Shown here piece by piece: positions 4,570-5,126 of a stretch of 5,126 nt of DNA. Made by a program: the position numbers and the translations under genes. Numbering within the stretch: position 1 is the stretch's first letter; each line of letters begins with the position of its first letter. Below the pieces are notes generated by a model. The model did not search any database. It worked only from the letters and a program-made list of their open reading frames with translations, and was not told the DNA's origin. The stretch comes from Candidatus Omnitrophota bacterium (GTDB lineage Bacteria > Omnitrophota > Gorgyraeia > Gygaellales > Profunditerraquicolaceae), in contig JAHKBC010000346.1 of NCBI GenBank assembly GCA_018825725.1, positions 1 through 5,126 on the forward strand. Reading direction: 5' to 3'.

Positions 4570-5126
4570 TGTGTTTCAAGCCCTCTTGGTTCACGAGGAA
4601 GCATGTGTTCCCTATTCCTACCAATCTCAATCTCGCCAAACGGCTCTTTCTGAAAAGCTGAAATCTCTTTGAGTTTCATTAATTCCAGGATAGACAAAAA
4701 TGTTACAATAACCTCTAATTTATTTTTGGCTTGAGTAAAGAGTTCTGAAATCTTCACCGACTCCCGCACCAAAAGCATGTGCAGTATAGTATGCACCTTC
4801 TCTTCTATGGTAAATTCATCTTTAATTACCTGATAAAAAAGCTCCTTAGGAGCATCTTCCAGGGCCTTGGAAAAGGCGTTAATCAGGTCAAATATACTGG
4901 CTTCGAAATAAAACGGCTCCTTAACATCGCGCACATCCGGCTTAGGAGGCTCCTCTGACTTTGGCCTTTTAAAAATATCACGCTGGCCAATCTCCCTCTC
5001 CCTTAATTCCTGGGCAATTTCCTTAAACCTCTCATACTCTAAAAGCTGCTTGACTAATTCCTGCCTGGGATCCTCTATTTCCTCCTGAAGTTGTTGGTTC
5101 TCCAGAACCGGCAGGAGCAACTTGGA
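4566..5126 (-). CDS. scpA: Segregation and condensation protein A (kleisin), 5' end missing
   Basis: ScpA is the kleisin subunit that bridges the heads of SMC and binds ScpB in the bacterial condensin that compacts and segregates chromosomes. The frame is open to the window edge. The visible part begins SKLLLPVLEN, which corresponds to roughly residue 80 of typical ScpA, so about a third of the usual 240-270 residues lies outside. Next come DPRQELVKQLLEYERFKEIA (the conserved central helix), an acidic/proline linker, and the C-terminal winged-helix region from FEASIFDLINAF to LELMKLKEISAFQKEPFGEI, which binds the SMC head. A short extra tail (GRNREHMLPREPRG) follows. A TTG at 5120 is not the true start, because homology continues past it. 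The stop overlaps the ruvB start by 4 bp. Confidence 0.93.
   Translation of the reverse strand, partial: SKLLLPVLENQQLQEEIEDPRQELVKQLLEYERFKEIAQELREREIGQRDIFKRPKSEEPPKPDVRDVKEPFYFEASIFDLINAFSKALEDAPKELFYQVIKDEFTIEEKVHTILHMLLVRESVKISELFTQAKNKLEVIVTFLSILELMKLKEISAFQKEPFGEIEIGRNREHMLPREPRGLETQ

Noticed and set aside
1..5126. CRISPR array, tRNA, rRNA or complete insertion sequence
   Set aside because: I saw no regularly spaced direct repeats, no tRNA cloverleaf or rRNA sequence, and no transposase frame with terminal inverted repeats.

Overview
The window looks like chromosomal DNA from a diderm (Gram-negative-type) bacterium. Three consecutive genes encode lipoproteins with clear lipoboxes, one of them resembling the outer-membrane assembly lipoprotein BamE. 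All convincing genes lie on the minus strand and are read here from right to left. The style (AT-rich intergenic DNA, GGGGAC-type REP-like fragments, scpA next to ruvB) would fit an uncultured lineage such as Omnitrophota, but nothing in the sequence proves that placement.

Right end (3457-5126): a conserved housekeeping pair. The C-terminal three quarters of scpA (chromosome condensation kleisin) runs in from the edge and overlaps ruvB (Holliday-junction branch-migration ATPase) by an ATGA, so the two are probably translated together. Both proteins act on chromosome structure and repair.

Middle (2335-3456): downstream of ruvB is a 291-base gap holding a striking two-tier inverted repeat (3378-3453). 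Next comes a 276-residue protein that I read as a predicted winged-helix plus PD-(D/E)XK nuclease of no family I can name. It looks like accessory cargo.

Centre-left (1891-2334): an intergenic stretch with several short signals. These are a 24-codon CxxC micro-ORF, an 8-bp tandem duplication, a REP-like fragment, a strong sigma70-type promoter and a leader. The leader carries a six-codon mini-ORF followed by an intrinsic-terminator hairpin, all upstream of the lipoprotein operon. This arrangement resembles an attenuator.

Left (410-1890): a three-gene lipoprotein operon. It encodes a BamE/SmpA-like lipoprotein and then two tandem paralogous lipoproteins of unknown function, and it ends in an intrinsic terminator. 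The remaining left end (1-409) has no convincing intact gene. It holds a REP-like GGGGAC cluster, a G-run tract with quadruplex potential on the minus strand, and a second strong minus-strand terminator with no recognisable gene in front of it.
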